A stretch of DNA of 64,000 bases from Dolomedes plantarius (GCA_907164885.2 OU015495.1:102376622-102440621); one strand, 5' to 3'; counted from the stretch's first letter, positions 49,054 to 63,432 are shown. The notes: generated by a model not told the origin, from the letters alone. Numbers and translations: made by a program.

Positions 49054-50847
49054 TATTCGAGAAGGACATGCTACGAATTTCAAAGGCTTTTAAAATGAAA
49101 GTGTATTTTGGAGCTAAGTCCATTGACTAAAATGCTTGGATACTACGTAATTAAAAATCAAGATACACTTACGATACTTACATTGTTTATAATATGAATA
49201 ATGTGATAATAATACAACGACAATTTCCAATTATTATCTTATAAAATCCACGTGTATTTCATGAATAATACACGAATTGTCATATTTTTCAGTGTAAAAC
49301 ATACAGCGAACTTGGTCATGCCGTTATTTTTTGTTTGTTTGTTTGTATACGATTTTCAAAAACAGTAAAGAAACAAAATATCATCTCTAACGGTCGGTCA
49401 TAAGCCGAGTTTTCAAACCTATTTTATTTCATTATGTACATTTAGAAATGCTTCGGCGTAGGAAAACATTTTCTAAGGTCAGGAAAATCTCGAAAAGGAA
49501 ATTTCCGCCCATTCTCTCTACGGGCGAAACCTCCATTTTCACACTTCCTAACATTCCCTCTCTCTCGAAGTATCGAGAGTTCTATATTTCTAAATATCAT
49601 CCGCGCTGACTTATACCTCGCGACATTTGGCTCTGTCTTTCTTTTTCTTCCTTATGATGAGACATTGTCGAAAAATAGGGAAAAATAGAAGGATGAGGCT
49701 CTATAGAAATCCCCAGGATCAGAAGGCAATATCGTGTTTTCTTTTTCTCCCGGCTAAAGTCCCTATCTATGCAAGACGTGTCTGGTGAGAAATAGGGTTG
49801 GTTGCTTTGCTTGATCTGCGTTCTAAAAACAATAATATATGCGCAACTTTACTTTGTAATGCAAGAAAAGGACGTAAGTCTGAATATTTGTTAGGGTATG
49901 AGTCTATTTATTTACAGCGAAATGAATAAACAAATACTAAATTTATATGTTGTGCGTAGATAAGTTTTGATGAAAAGTTTCACGTGTAAAATGTTTTATA
50001 AGAATTTGTGAGACAAGATTGAACCTACCATTTGAAAATGAAAGAATATTTCTATGAAATAAGGAGCGAACGTTCTTGCTTTAAATGGATTTATCAGACA
50101 ATGGAAAAATATATAATATTGGAAGGCTAAAAACAGGTTGAGCACGTTCTGATCGTAAAATTAAGTAAAAATAATGCAAAAATATATTCTAAGTATCCAG
50201 ATACTGAATTATAATAAAAACTACAAAGTTAAAAACTCGAATAGATATTTGTATATGCACGCAATTATTAACATCATAAAAAAAAAATTTACGATCACCT
50301 GACAGCCACAGCAATTTAATCTGTGCCTCTGGACTTCGAAGCCGGTTTCCTGGTCACTAGATCTTCCAGGCAGATTCAGGAAGACTCATATTGTAAATTT
50401 TCTGCTATTGTTTTCTAATATTTATTCATTTCTTCTGCTAATTAGACAATTTCTCGAAAATTTCTGGCAAATGATTACGAATAGGACCACTCATTTTTTA
50501 AAAACGCGCACATACTGTAAAAAAGTACGCATGAGCGTATACAAACATCTATGATTTAATAATTTATTAAAACAATAACAATTAGAGTAAAAAATTAAGA
50601 ATTGGAGTTTAATATATACAGCTACATTAAGACCCACATCGCAACACTTCCCTAAGTAAGAAGAAAGATGCATAAGAGTTGAAATTGAAAACCAACACAT
50701 GAAGACAAACTGAATCGACCTGACCAGAAGTAAAAGAGGTTAATGATACTATATCTTTGTCAAGAGTTATGATTGTCATAACACGTCTAAATAGGAAAAA
50801 AAAAACCTGTTATTAATAAATCATGAGGAGATATTGTCGTCATAATA
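49054..50847. other. Intergenic; GC-richer block 49440-49800
   Basis: AT-rich, apart from a block with TCTCTCGAAGTATCGAGAG (perfect inverted arms CTCTCGA/TCGAGAG) and pyrimidine runs. No gene recognised. Confidence 0.35.
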
Positions 50848-50849
50848 TA

Positions 50850-51538
50850 TCGCATCTCTGCTAGAAAAGTGTTACATCTCCGAAATTTTCGATTTTGAGA
50901 TAATTTCACAGCAATACTCTATAAGAAGTGCTTCTCATTCTCGAATAATGTTATAAGACTAGTACCAACACAATCTCCTAGATGGCGCTTATCTAGTTGT
51001 GGTCTTCTAGTCAACCCGTCCTAGTTGTGGTCCTCTTCCACAACTAGGAGGGGAAACTTGCTCATGCGCGGAGAATGAAAATAAGAATTTTGTCAGAGCC
51101 TAATGTTGTTGTACTAAAAAGCTCCTGTAATAAAAATGTTCATTAAATTTTATTTGGAAAATAAAGTTGTATTTTTTTCTAACCTGCTGTTCATGTTATC
51201 AAGGTTTTTTTTCTTTGTATTGTGAAAAGTTTAGATAGATTGTGCATTAGCATAGAGAATGACAGTATTCCCTCAAGATTTTCAGTCCATGTTGACAAAA
51301 TGAGGTTACTAGAAGAGGGTTATATCTTGTAATTTAAACTAAAAATCATGCTTTAAAAACTGAAAACAACTTTAATAGTATATAGTTTTGCCTTCTGAAG
51401 GGATTCGAACAATAAGTTTTCCCAGAATTATCATAGGAATTAATAAAATAAGAAATGGAATTTCGACATATATCTTCTCTAGGTCTTTCTGAAAATATAG
51501 CTATTTTGAGATGTAACACTCTTCTAGTAGAGGTGCGA
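50850..51538. mobile_element. 689-bp TIR element
   Basis: TA-flanked. Left TCGCATCTCTGCTAGAAAAG... and right ...CTTCTAGTAGAGGTGCGA are inverted over about 33 bp with a few mismatches, both containing GTGTTACATCTC or its complement. A short perfect hairpin (51020-51030 with 51038-51048, CCTAGTTGTGG arms) lies inside. No transposase. Confidence 0.7.
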
Positions 51539-51540
51539 TA

Positions 51541-53336
51541 AGCGTGAGTGGCCCGTAGTGCAAGAGAAATGCAGAAAAACAGAATACCCATTCACAAACT
51601 GTTGCCACCATATTAAAAGCAATATAATGATAAATGATAAGGATTGAGAACATCTAGGGCGCAATATTGCCGAAAGTTCAGTGAGCTAAGCCTTACTAAT
51701 TTTGCTAATTTTTTTTTCAAGTGCAGAATAACTAGTTTAAATATATTGTTCAGTTTAAATATTTCAGTTTAAATATATTGATAAAAAATTTACACTTTAA
51801 AAGCAGGTATACATAGATTCCTTTCATAAAGGTGATATTATACAATCCTTAAAAAAAATGAAGAGGACAATCTAGGCCAGATCACAAATGGTGGTTAATA
51901 TTTGACTTTTATTATAGTGAAAATTGTGCACATCACTTAATTAAAAAATCAACGAAATAAGTCCAGATTTAGGAGTGTCAGTTATCGGCAGAAATAAAGC
52001 CAGATTTAAAAGTGTAAGAAATTTAAAAATCCTTTTAAGGTATCACACTAGGTAAAACAAAATCTGTCTTTTATGTATTCAATACGTCTTTTAGGGTAAG
52101 ATTTATTGGCCAGACCACTTTTAGCAGATGATACTTTTTTGGTCTCTTATCTCTTAGGTATAGTAGATAACAGAAAAAAAAAGAACTCTATCTTTAATAA
52201 TATGTTCTTTCATCATACATTTTTATGCAGAATACATAAAAGGAATAATTTTGAAAAATTCTTGAAGTTCGGAAAAGAGTATTGCCGATAGACTTACGTT
52301 TTTAGTTAGTTTAAAATCCCTTAAAATAGACGAAATCAATTCATGCGAATAAATGCCCTATGATTGCCTAAAGTGCACATTTATGGTTTGGTCAGGTATT
52401 TAAATAGTGCTTTTAAAATTATGTTTTTGTTACATAAAGTATTTATACCATGTAAATTTTTTATGGTTGGCGGCAATGTTTAGTAAAATTTGAGAACATA
52501 ACCCTTAAGTCTATAAATTATAAAAGTTAGTTATTTGTCTTGATTGGTTCATTTTTAAAAAATCTATTTTTTTTAAAATTAAGGCATCAAAATATACAAA
52601 ATCCTGTATGTAAAACTTTCCACTTACATTTTGAAAAAAAAAAAGAACAACAACAAAGAAACGCTTAACCAACATTCAACTAACTTACTTTCGCAAACGT
52701 GTCAACGAACAGACAAGCACAGGTCCATGTTGAAAATTCTTATTCATCAGTCTGCAATGATCAGGTCCCCCTTGAGATTATCCCGGGGTCTTTTTGATCG
52801 TTATCGCTTTACGAGGGGGTGACATTCATTATGCTTTAAATTAGCGATAAAGACGCCATTACATTCATCACCCTTTACATGCCCGCATTGCTTTTCTTTA
52901 TCGTCATTCTTTCGGCATCGGTAATGGTAACTTCGACGAGGGATTTCGGAAGAAAGAATTGGTGAAAATTTCACGAAGATTTTATTTACTCGGAATTCAC
53001 CGCGCACGGAAAGGATGCTGCGAAGAGAAATGAAATAAATGATGAACGTTCGATTTCTGCCTAAGAGCAAAATTATAACTCTTTTACTATGTCAAAATTA
53101 TTGTGGACGGTGCAACGTAAAACACTTAGAAGGTCGTTCCCCCTCTGTGCTTAGGGAAAATTTTTACACGTTTCGCTGCAAAATATTGACTTCTTCATTA
53201 AATATGTCATCTCATAGAAAATCATCTGTATCATAGGTTGCAAACCAAGGCGGAATGTAATGACATAACCCAGTGCCTGTAAGGAATTCGAGATTTAACT
53301 CTCTTATATGTGAATACAAAGAAAAGACTTCAATAA
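51541..53336. other. Intergenic; GC-richer block 52690-53190
   Basis: No gene recognised. The block is single-copy with CGATAAAG/GATAAAG-type GATA sites; a regulatory role is a guess. Confidence 0.35.
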
Positions 53337-53338
53337 TA

Positions 53339-54292
53339 CAGTCGAACCCCGTTATAACGAAATTCAAGGGGCCAAAGGTTTTGTTCGCTATATCCGAAAT
53401 GTTAAGAAAAATGTTAGAGTTCACAAAATGGGTAACTCATTAGTTGCTATGTGCATTAAAATAATGCAATGCAATAATGATGTATTAAAAAAATGATAAA
53501 CTCTATTAAAAGGATCATTAATGAATTAAATTGACTAAAATCGATTACATTAAACTGACACAATACTAATTAAATTAACTAAAAATGAAGACAAATGGAA
53601 ATAAACTCGTTTTATCTTCAATTGTTGCTCACTGTTTTTGATGCAGAAATAATCGGTAATCTTCTGCTGACGTGATGACGATTTCAAAAACATTTTATGA
53701 ATTTCTTTGTCCAGTAAATCAAATGACTCCAACACTCTTTCTTCCACTGTTTGTGTAGACAAAAACTTATTAATTACACGCATCGCTGCTGTAGCGTCTG
53801 AGATGGTGGGAATTTCGTCATTTATGTGCTCCTCTTCATCAGCATCAGATGCAGCATCTTCGATTTCAGAATGATTCATTTTAATTTCTTCCACAATATC
53901 TTCATCAGTCGAATTTTCACATGTAATGACTTCATCACATGTTTCGAATAATTACGTGTCACGATCTGAGAATGATGAAATTTTGTGCTTTTCTATCCAC
54001 ATCGTGGTAGGTCTAATCTATCATAATCTTCATAATCTTCATAATCTTCTTCTTCAACATTCTTTGCTTCTTCAAAGTTCGTTGTATCTTCAACATTCTT
54101 AAAATGTTTTTAAAAAAATCAGCAGTCGACTGAAAAAGAGGTTCGTTATAGCCGGTTCTTAAGATTTCGAAGGTTCACTGTAAAAGGATAAATTAGCATT
54201 AAATACAATAGGAAAATAGCGGGACCAACACTTACGTTCGTTATATCCGTGAGTTCGTTATATACTGGGTTAGCTATAACGGGGTTTGACTG
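53339..54292. mobile_element. Pogo/Tigger-like deletion derivative, 954 bp
   Basis: TA-flanked (53337-53338, 54293-54294). Ends CAGTCGAACCCCGTTATAAC and ...ATAACGGGGTTTGACTG. Longest of the three copies, with the best preserved transposase tail (53550-53894). A GTTCGTTATATCCG motif recurs near both ends. Confidence 0.82.
53550..53894 (-). pseudogene. Tigger/pogo transposase C-terminal fragment with PIP-box
   Basis: Of 114 codons about the first 90 resemble the C-terminus of Tigger/pogo transposases: an acidic region, a helix with R-V-L-E-S-F-D-L-L, then R-Q-Q-K-I-T-D-Y-F. Q-Q-K-I-T-D-Y-F fits the PCNA-binding consensus QxxIxxYF. Drosophila pogo transposase is known to bind PCNA through such a motif. 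The N-terminal DNA-binding and DDE domains are deleted. Confidence 0.65.
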
Positions 54293-54876
54293 TACATATT
54301 AATTTCTAAAAAATTATGAGATATTTCAGCCATCAGCAAGTTATAGACTTAATTAATATTTTATTTGTACAATCCACACTATATGGTACAGTAAAATTAG
54401 ATATAAAGGTAAATTATCAATTCGCCCAAGAAATTCTCATGACTGATATTATGTGCACGCTGTAAGATGAACGAAGTGTCTTTATTAAAAACAATAATGC
54501 TCCATCGATGTATAAAAAACAATTGAATATAATGAGAAAATAAACGAAATCATGGTTAAGGAATCAGTATTAGAAATTTTAATATACTTTTATTACTTAG
54601 GAAATTAATAACTTTCTTTAGTTATCTAGATTTCAAAATTTCTTCACAATTTCATGCCTTTATCAGCTTTTACGACTGTAAATACAATTCATAGTATTCG
54701 ATGTGCTTACCATTAAGTAATGGAATATGTAAAGCTAAGTTTGCTTGCTAAAAAACTGTAATTCCGTCATAATGGCTAGAAGTAACTGACAATTGCTTAT
54801 ACTGTTAAAAGTTTTAAAATAGTAGAATAGATTCAGGTAAATACAATTGTGTTTTGGGGGGATGACTGTTTATTAA

Positions 54877-55208
54877 CAAATATAATTAAAAGTAGATAAT
54901 TCAACAAAGCAAGATAACTATTATTGAGAAGAAAAAAGACAAAAATAAACCGAAATCATGCACTTAGGGCTCAACGCACCATAGTGCAAGATTCTGTAGC
55001 AGCAAATGAATTAAAACCATATAACCAGGCAACCGACTGGTCCCTTCACCAGGAGACCTAGTATTGTTTAGTTCCTTTACTGCTACAGAATCTTCTTGCA
55101 CTATGGTGCGTTGAGCCCTAAGTGCGTGATTTCGGTTTATTTTTGTCTGCATTCTTCCTGTTAATAATTATCTTGCTTTGTTGAATTATCTACTTTTAGT
55201 TATATTTG
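54877..55208. repeat. Long inverted repeat, arms ~126-129 bp, 77-bp loop
   Basis: 54877-55002 is the near-complete reverse complement of 55080-55208, with few mismatches and small indels. The arms carry the unusual CTTAGGGCTCAACGCACCAT. The loop includes AACCAGGCAACCGACTGGT. Transcription from either side would give a long hairpin RNA. Confidence 0.88.
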
Positions 55209-55302
55209 TCTGTTTTCAGTATGAGGATTTGTTTCAACTACCCAATCTATAAATTTAAGCTCCTAAGCCGACTTTTTGGGCAGTCCGTGAGAGAAAACTA
55301 CT

Positions 55303-55825
55303 ACATCAATTTATTTCATTTTGGTCTTAAACGAAAGACTGTAATCTGTAGATTTGTCAAATTTGGTTTTTGTAACAGCAATTTCTATTAATGAGCGATA
55401 ATTTACAATTAAAAATTGATTTCTGCGCATGCTCAGTGGCATGTTTAAATCTGTCTTTAGAAACTCACTATTACTGCGCATGCTCAGTGACATGTTTTAA
55501 TGATAAACACGTTTATTTTCGAGGAGTCTCTAGATCTCTCTCTGCCATTTTTATGAAAATTATGTTTGTGAAATATAAGATTAAACCTGATGGAAATTGT
55601 TTAATTAGCGATAATTTACAATTTAAAAAAATTGCTTTCTGCGCATGCTCAGTGACATTTTTAAATCTGGCTTTATATACCAAGCACGAGGCTGCTTAAA
55701 CACATTAATTTTTTTCTGCACATTTTTATAATTTTCAACATTTGGCAATGATGTGTTGAGTATAATTTGTGTATTAGTACATTTATTTACTATCTAGCCG
55801 TCCTGTTTTGACAGGTACCAACTAG
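55303..55825 (+). repeat. Dispersed repeat, copy 2 (partner at 22067-22610)
   Basis: Aligns with 22067-22610 from ACATCAATTTA to GGTACCAAC, with the same set of internal GCGCATGCTCAGTG motifs. Overlapping short frames 55311-55699 are not conserved between copies. Confidence 0.65.
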
Positions 55826-57022
55826 TCTTTTATTAAAAAGTTAAAATTTTCAACGCTAGAGTAGGTTTTCTGTTAATTTATTCGGCTGTCTATGCCCTCT
55901 TTATATACGCATTATTTCTTGTTGAATTATTTACATTATTTGTGTTGTTTATTAACGACATATATAAGTGGAAAGCGACCAACAAGTATTATATGACACC
56001 GCTATTGAAAGCATCATTTCAGTTAGCATTGAAAGTTTATTCACTTTTTTAAAAGGCTTGAATCGAAAGCCCAAAAATTTATATTAGCCAGCATTGTAAC
56101 CTACTTTAGAACCAGTTTCCCAAAACTTATTTTTATTTTATAACCGCGGCGGTCATAATGCCGTTTTATACATAATGAAAGAGTGTTTCCATTTCCTCGA
56201 TTTCCGAAATAACTGAAAACTCTGCGAATATTTACAAAAACTTTCAACAGAAAAATAAAAACCATCAAAATACGCGAGTCTTTTTCTGGTAAAAAGAATC
56301 CCGTCGGAAACATACATGTATGTTATTTTTCTACGTCCTCCAGAAAATTACCTTAGAAAAAGAAACCTTATCAGATGCTTTATGCTTGGAGGCTGGAGAT
56401 AGAAGAAAATAGAAAAAAGCAACAAAAAACAATACATTAATCTCCCAGGCACGTTGTAACGGACAGAAGCGTTATTGCCAATGTATCAAAAAAGTCAAAT
56501 GAGAAATTTCTTAGAGCACATAATATCTGTTGCTTTTCTAAAGGCGATTTCTTCTATGTATATTGCTTTTTATGATTTTTTTTTCCTCCCCGCGATGATA
56601 TTTTTATTTTTATTAGTCGGAGATAGGGAACCTTGGTTATAGGTCATATCCGATTCGTAGAGCCATTTTGTCTGGTTATATTTTCAGTTCGTGGATATTT
56701 TCTAATGTTGTCTTTATTTATCTTACAAATGTAGCAATGGAAATGCAAATTTTTGCTTCTTTACGGAGGAAATGTCTGGGAGAAATCTTTTTTTCGGAAT
56801 GTACAGTAACTTAAGGCAGTGGGACTTTGTGAACATAATCTTATCCAAACACAAGAAAGTTACTGATAATTTCTAAAATAATTTTAGAGAAGTTGTCACT
56901 GGTTAATAATAAAAAGTTTATTCCACAAAATTCAGATAAGATGCCTAATATCGGGTTTAATTTAAAGATTAAAATTTTAGAAAGTTTAATTACTCTATCT
57001 GATAAGATAGAAACCTGTGCAC

Positions 57023-57025
<3 letters not shown>
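55826..57025. other. Intergenic, nothing recognised
   Basis: AT-rich DNA with chance frames. Confidence 0.4.

Positions 57026-57079
<54 letters not shown>
57026..57079. repeat. (TA)n microsatellite
   Basis: About 54 bp of TA repeats. A smaller ACAC/ATAC/ATAT tract is at 57511-57545. Confidence 0.9.
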
Positions 57080-57084
<5 letters not shown>

Positions 57085-60000
57085 CCCATTACATTACGTC
57101 CTTAAATTATAACCTGAAAGGAAAAACTAGCTCATATTTACATGGCTGGATCTAGGCTCAGCCTGAAAGGAATAAAATTTAATTTAGAAGCAGTCGGGCC
57201 AAATCGTTTATAAGAGTGACAAAAGTACAACCGTTCATTACAGAAGAAAGGCTCGGGATAATATCACCTTTTAACATTAAAGGTGAGAGTGAGAGGAACA
57301 TGTGACTATTATTTGTAGGGTCAGCAGATTTTGGTGCTCGCGATGCTAAGCCACTCTTGAATCCGGATGTATACACGTGTAGAAATGAAAGGCATACGAT
57401 TCATGGGAAGTTCTGTGGCTAAGGGTTTTAAAGCGATAAATTAATATTACTGTGGATTGGATTTAGGAAAGGGAATTTAAATGGAGGGCATAATATTTAA
57501 TATATTACTTACACACACACACATACATACATATATATATATATAAAATATGACTGGAAAAATTAATGACGTTTGGCTAAGGAAGTGACGGTTACAGAAA
57601 AGCCTTACATGTACTGATGATACCCTTATAAATAAACTACTTGTCCAGACTATCATACTGGTCTATATTAGAAGTTAAAAGAATCGTCCTCGCAAACAAA
57701 TCTTTGGAGTCTCTATGCGTCTAAACATTGATCACAAGCTCAAAACTACAACAAAGGAAGAGGAACATTAGAAGGCTCGTTCCCATAAACAAATCTGTAA
57801 ACACATTCTGACTTTTCTGGACATAGATCAAGAGCTCAACTTGATCAATATGAAGAATTTAAAAATCTTTTGTGAGGTTTTTGTAAATAAAGTGTTTGTT
57901 CCCAGGTCTACGCAGTAAATTCTCCAATTATATCACTGCTACATTTCTTGCTACTTGATAAGAATTTTTAAAAAGTGTTGCGTAAGAATGTTTATGCAAG
58001 GAAAACCAATCTATTTAAAATCTAAAAAATCTAAGATAAGACTTATTTATACACTTTGCATAAAATGCCGGTAAATTTCGAAAGATTTTGAAACAAACGA
58101 AAGATGGCAGTATTAAAAGATAAATTGTAAAATCTTTCTGTCATGTAATTTAAATTTAATTTGAAAAGTTGATTCAATATGTAAAAAAAAAAATAGAAAA
58201 GAGATATCGTATTCATATCAAACGTAAGTACCCTTTAACAACCTTCAAATTAAAACTTCTTAATTATAAACAAAATGATAAGGACAAAACACGGAATGGA
58301 AAAATTCGCGGTAGCAAAATAATTAAATCCCCCCCAATCACTAACCCCTTTTGCTCCTGAAATTTTTTTTGGGCCGAAGATTCGATTCTTATCGTACCTA
58401 TGGGCAGTAATTTATCGTGCTTTAAATTACCTTTAAAGCCTCCATAAAATTCAACAAGCGTTTTTTTTTCGCACTCCCTGTATTTATTGCCACATCCAGT
58501 CCAATGATAATGAATATTGCTTTAGGAGAGCGGTTTATAAATATATTTTTTAAGCATTTTCAAATTAGTTTGTGCGGAACCCGTGCTGTATGTTATGACG
58601 TGATAAACGCGGCGGAATCTTATTCTTTTGTTTCCGGTTGGGTGGTTAAGCTTCTGGTTTATGGGTATTACATCTGCACAAATGTGCTTGGAATGGCTCC
58701 TGAGATAGCAGAGGATTGCATGCATATCAACAGGCAATAATTTCAAGATTATATTATTGAGCGAGCATGTGTTACACCGTCTAATATCTTGCGCCTAAAA
58801 TGGTACTCAGTAATTTTCAGCCCCGAGGTGATTTACTTTTGTAAGGGAAACGCGATAAAAAAATTTTTGATAACTTATTAAGGAATAATTGAAACACAAA
58901 AGAGTTCTGTTTCAAGAAGTTGTTTCGGATATGCGCAACATTAATAACAAGTTGAGTTGTTAGCATTTAATTAATCTTTTACTTAGATCTAATTTTTTTA
59001 AAAATTATTTGACGATAGTACAAAAAGTAATAGAACTGAAACTAAATGTAATCATATATTCAGGAAATCATTATCAAGTAAGTCACCTTAGAGTTTATTT
59101 TTCCGATAAAACAGATTGGAAAAAGTCAAGAAACCCCAGGAAACTCTACCGTCCGCTCTACCGTACCTTTTTGTATATAAACTAGTCCTTTTAACATGTT
59201 CAGTCTCTCGTCAGTTTAGCAGGAAATGTTTCATTTAACATGTAAATTTGGACGAGCTTTTTCCTGTATTTAAGATACTTCACATTAGCATGGTATTCTT
59301 GTATTTCTTTTAACCCCTCAGCTGGCGCGCCAATTTTCGGAACACCAGCAGGCGCGCGTGGCACAAAGTGCAACGTCTCTTTCAACCTTAATTATTCCTT
59401 TTGTAATAAACTTTTTTTAAATTGAAAACAATAATTCTGCGTTTTATGACAAGATATAAGATGTTTATGATATTAAGATATATTTATAATTAAAGGCCAA
59501 AGAATGCAGATACAATCGCCTTATTTCAAAACTGTCCGGTTTATTGAATCTAAGGACAACTTGCGAATGGATTCCTATTATGTACCAAAACTAAAAATCA
59601 ATGAGACTGTCTATCTTCGTGATATGCTGGATACCGTGTAATAGCTGCACATTTCATCGACTATATCAACTCCTGCTTTTGTCGTATTGTAATCCAGTAT
59701 AATCGCTGGTTTACCACGGTTAAATCACGACTAATGAATGGAAAGGAATAGAATGGTCAGAAAATCAGACCTGCATTAGAGAGGATGTAGCTATCAATAG
59801 GAACTGCTTAGAACATTCAAACCTTACATGTAAAAAGAAACCATTCAAAATTACGAAAATGTTGCATTTTGTACACCGGCGCACCCGCTGAAGAAATTTT
59901 ATTTGGAAAGTATTATGCGCCACACTGAAAAAAAAATTATATCACTTATTTAACTTTTGATTTTACGATCATATCACTATCAAATATTTTGTGCAAAAAT

Positions 60001-60299
60001 TTTATTGAAAATTAGTGTACATAAATTAGTACGGATACTAGTTGTTCCATTCTGATGAGAATTAATGGTACCCTTTCTATACTTTCACAAGAAAAGAAAT
60101 AGAAGAAATTAAAATAAAATTTAATAAATAAAAAATTAAAGCATTTGTCTATTTATATAGTAGAAGAAGAACTCAAAAATGTTCAGCCTCAAGTTCATAT
60201 AATAATTCATAATTAAAACCAATGATGCTGTATAAAATATTGATTAGTAGTATCTGAAACATCTCCAGGCGTACAGGTAGCATTGAACATTCTCAACAA
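57080..60299. other. Intergenic; possible piggyBac-like relic near 59.3-59.9 kb
   Basis: No gene recognised. At 59307-59327 TTTTAACCCCTCAGCTGGCG shows a TTAA next to CCCCTCAGC, and 59875-59894 has a loosely complementary GGCGCACCCGCTGAAG. A TTAA at the right end is not preserved, so a piggyBac-type MITE is only a possibility. Confidence 0.3.
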
Positions 60300-60307
60300 G
60301 GCATAAC

Positions 60308-60923
<616 letters not shown>

Positions 60924-60931
60924 GGCATAAC

Positions 60932-61715
60932 CAATGAAATCGCTCTGTTATGCTTGCTGATAAGATCATATCAAGGATTAAAGCTATGTCCAAATCTACC
61001 TGTAAGCTTTTAAGACATATATATTTGAAATAGGAAATGTTCGATTCCAGAACCGGCAATGTAGGTGCAGAAAAAATGAAACAGAAGCAAAGTGCTGTAT
61101 AATATTATATATAAGTTAAAATCTTTAGTTAGTGTTTCGTAAGTATTAAATGTTAACTATTTTATCACAGATAAGATACCTAAAATAGTTATTTAAAAAA
61201 AAGACGGTCTCAATCTCCTTGCAACATTAAAAAACTATTTTCAGTCTTATAACTCAACACGCTCTCGCATGTGGCCCAAATTCAGCATTAATAGCCATTA
61301 AGTCTGAGATAGCGAGATAAATTATCTGCCCACAATGCGCGAGGAACGTTGTTTGTTTTAACATCGACTCAATCTGCAGCTTAAAGCATAATGAATGTCA
61401 ACTCCAGGATGCGATAAGGATCGCAAAAATCCCTCAACTATCCCATCAGACGCAAATGAAATTGCCTTGCTTTCAGCGGGTTGAATTATGATCACGCCCC
61501 AGAATTTTTGTTCCGAACTTTGAATATTTTTAATTAACATTTGCCTTGGCAAAAAGTTTCCCAGGGTGATTTATTTCCATTGCTTCCATTGTGTCAGGAG
61601 ATTTAGTTTATAGTAGTGTCTAGTTCAATTAGTTTACTTGATAGAAAATAATTATTAGGGAATATTTCGCGATGTGCTTGAGTATGACAGTTGCTTTAAA
61701 GGATTCGGAACAAAA
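60932..61715. other. Intergenic, nothing recognised
   Basis: Moderately AT-rich. No conserved frame. Confidence 0.4.
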
Positions 61716-61717
61716 TA

Positions 61718-62240
61718 CAGTGGAGTCCCGATAAACCGAAATGATTGGGATCAGACCCTTTCGGATTAACGAATTTTTCGGATTAAGCGAAATCATTCTT
61801 AAAATAAATTACATAATAACGGGTGATTACATAAATATTACATATTACGTGTGATTACACAATATATTTTATAAGGTCTGTCTAAACATAACCAAATCAC
61901 CGGACCAAATGAGTGATAAGAGAGCGGAACCCTGCCTAGTATAGTACAGCAGATGTAAGATGTTCTAACAATACGTCACAGTGCTCGACAGTTGGAGAGG
62001 TGCGTCTTTACTGTTAGTGTGAGTTTAGCATTAGCATAAACACGTGATGTTTATTCTACTGTGTCCTACTTTATTATACTACTGTTGTCTAACTTTGAAT
62101 TTTCTCATAATTTTCAGAAATATACTTTATATTACTTAGTATCAGTGTAGTTTTATTGTAATCTTAGTCCTTTTTGACTTTTGGTTTCGGATTAAGCGGA
62201 CTTTCGGATTCGTGAAGTTCGGATTATCGGGACTCCACTG
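61718..62240. mobile_element. Pogo/Tigger-like MITE of a second family, 523 bp
   Basis: TA-flanked (61716-61717, 62241-62242). Ends CAGTGGAGTCCCGATAAACC and ...TTATCGGGACTCCACTG are inverted. Repeated TTTCGGATTAA(C/G)(C/G) motifs sit near both ends, as in transposase-binding subterminal repeats. No coding remnant. Confidence 0.8.
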
Positions 62241-62649
62241 TATTAAATACGTTCTCATCCCATGATGTAACCAGAATCTCACCTTAGATAAAAGGGGGTT
62301 TAGGGGTGCAGGTTGGTTCTGAACTAGAACTTTTTGTATTGGGGGAGAGTGCTTTTTTACTTTGGAATACCTTTTTTTTTTACCTATTTTATTTTAAGGC
62401 TGCTGTGAGTTACCCCCTCCCCACCCCAACCTCTCCCTGCGAATGCTCGAAGATACTAATAGAATTGCGACAGCCATCATAAATCTTCCGCAATTAATTT
62501 GTCATAGGCATAAGTCTTTCACGGTTAATCATTGAAAGGCATAAATCTTTGGCAATTGCTAAAGACAAATTATTCTACTTGCTGTGAAATTAATATAAGT
62601 AGTAAAAATTTTATGATGTATGAGAGTTTACTCATAATCGGGTGAAAAG

Positions 62650-63430
62650 TATTAAATGCGGATCCATGTAATAGCAATAGACATAAATCTCTTATTGATT
62701 CTGTTAGGAGCTGTATACTGATTTTGTCTGTGTGTGGATATAGATGGCGGTATAAAGTACCGGTGGATAAAAAAAAAGGTCTACATTCAGAGTGTCCATG
62801 ACACGGAGAAGTGCCAAAAGTGTGTGTTAGCGTGTTATTAGAGTTAAGAGGTGATCTTATAATGCATCTATATTTTGAAAGGTGATTAAGAAGTGTGAGT
62901 AAGAAATGCAAGTATCTGTCTTCATCACGAGCAAAAACAGAATTGGGAGGAGTAAATATGAATGGTCCATAACGTGGAGTAATAGGAAATTCCCACAGAT
63001 GAGCCGATAACATGAAGGATAATTAAAAGTTTTAAACATCAAGTGTCTGTACTAACAAAGGAATAAAAAAGCACGATGCGTTTACATAGTTATCGGAAAC
63101 AGAATTAAGAAGTGCATACGTGAAGTGTCTATAAGAAGTGAGGTTTACGAAGTGTCCAAAGGAGTATATATTGAATAATAGTTAATGAAAGCCCTTAAGA
63201 AGGATCCATGACAAAGAATAGTTAAGAAGAGAGTTCTTGAAGAGTCTCTTGTTAGAGACAATTAGTACAGGGAAAATATGAAGTGTCCGAACAAGTAAAA
63301 GTTAAAGAGGGTCTATTGGAATTGTCTGCAATGACGGAGAACTAAGAAGTGCTTATATGAAGCATTTATAACAAGTAATGTGCATATGTTGAAAGTGAAT
63401 TAAGAATATTCTGAACTTATGAAGCATCCA
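62650..63430. repeat. Decayed short tandem array (AAGAAGTGTC-type)
   Basis: A loose 40-70 bp motif AAGAAGTG(T/C)(C/T)...GTTAA(G/T)GA recurs at least ten times with heavy drift. The overlapping minus frames (62570-63042) have no domain. Confidence 0.5.
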
Positions 63431-63432
63431 GA

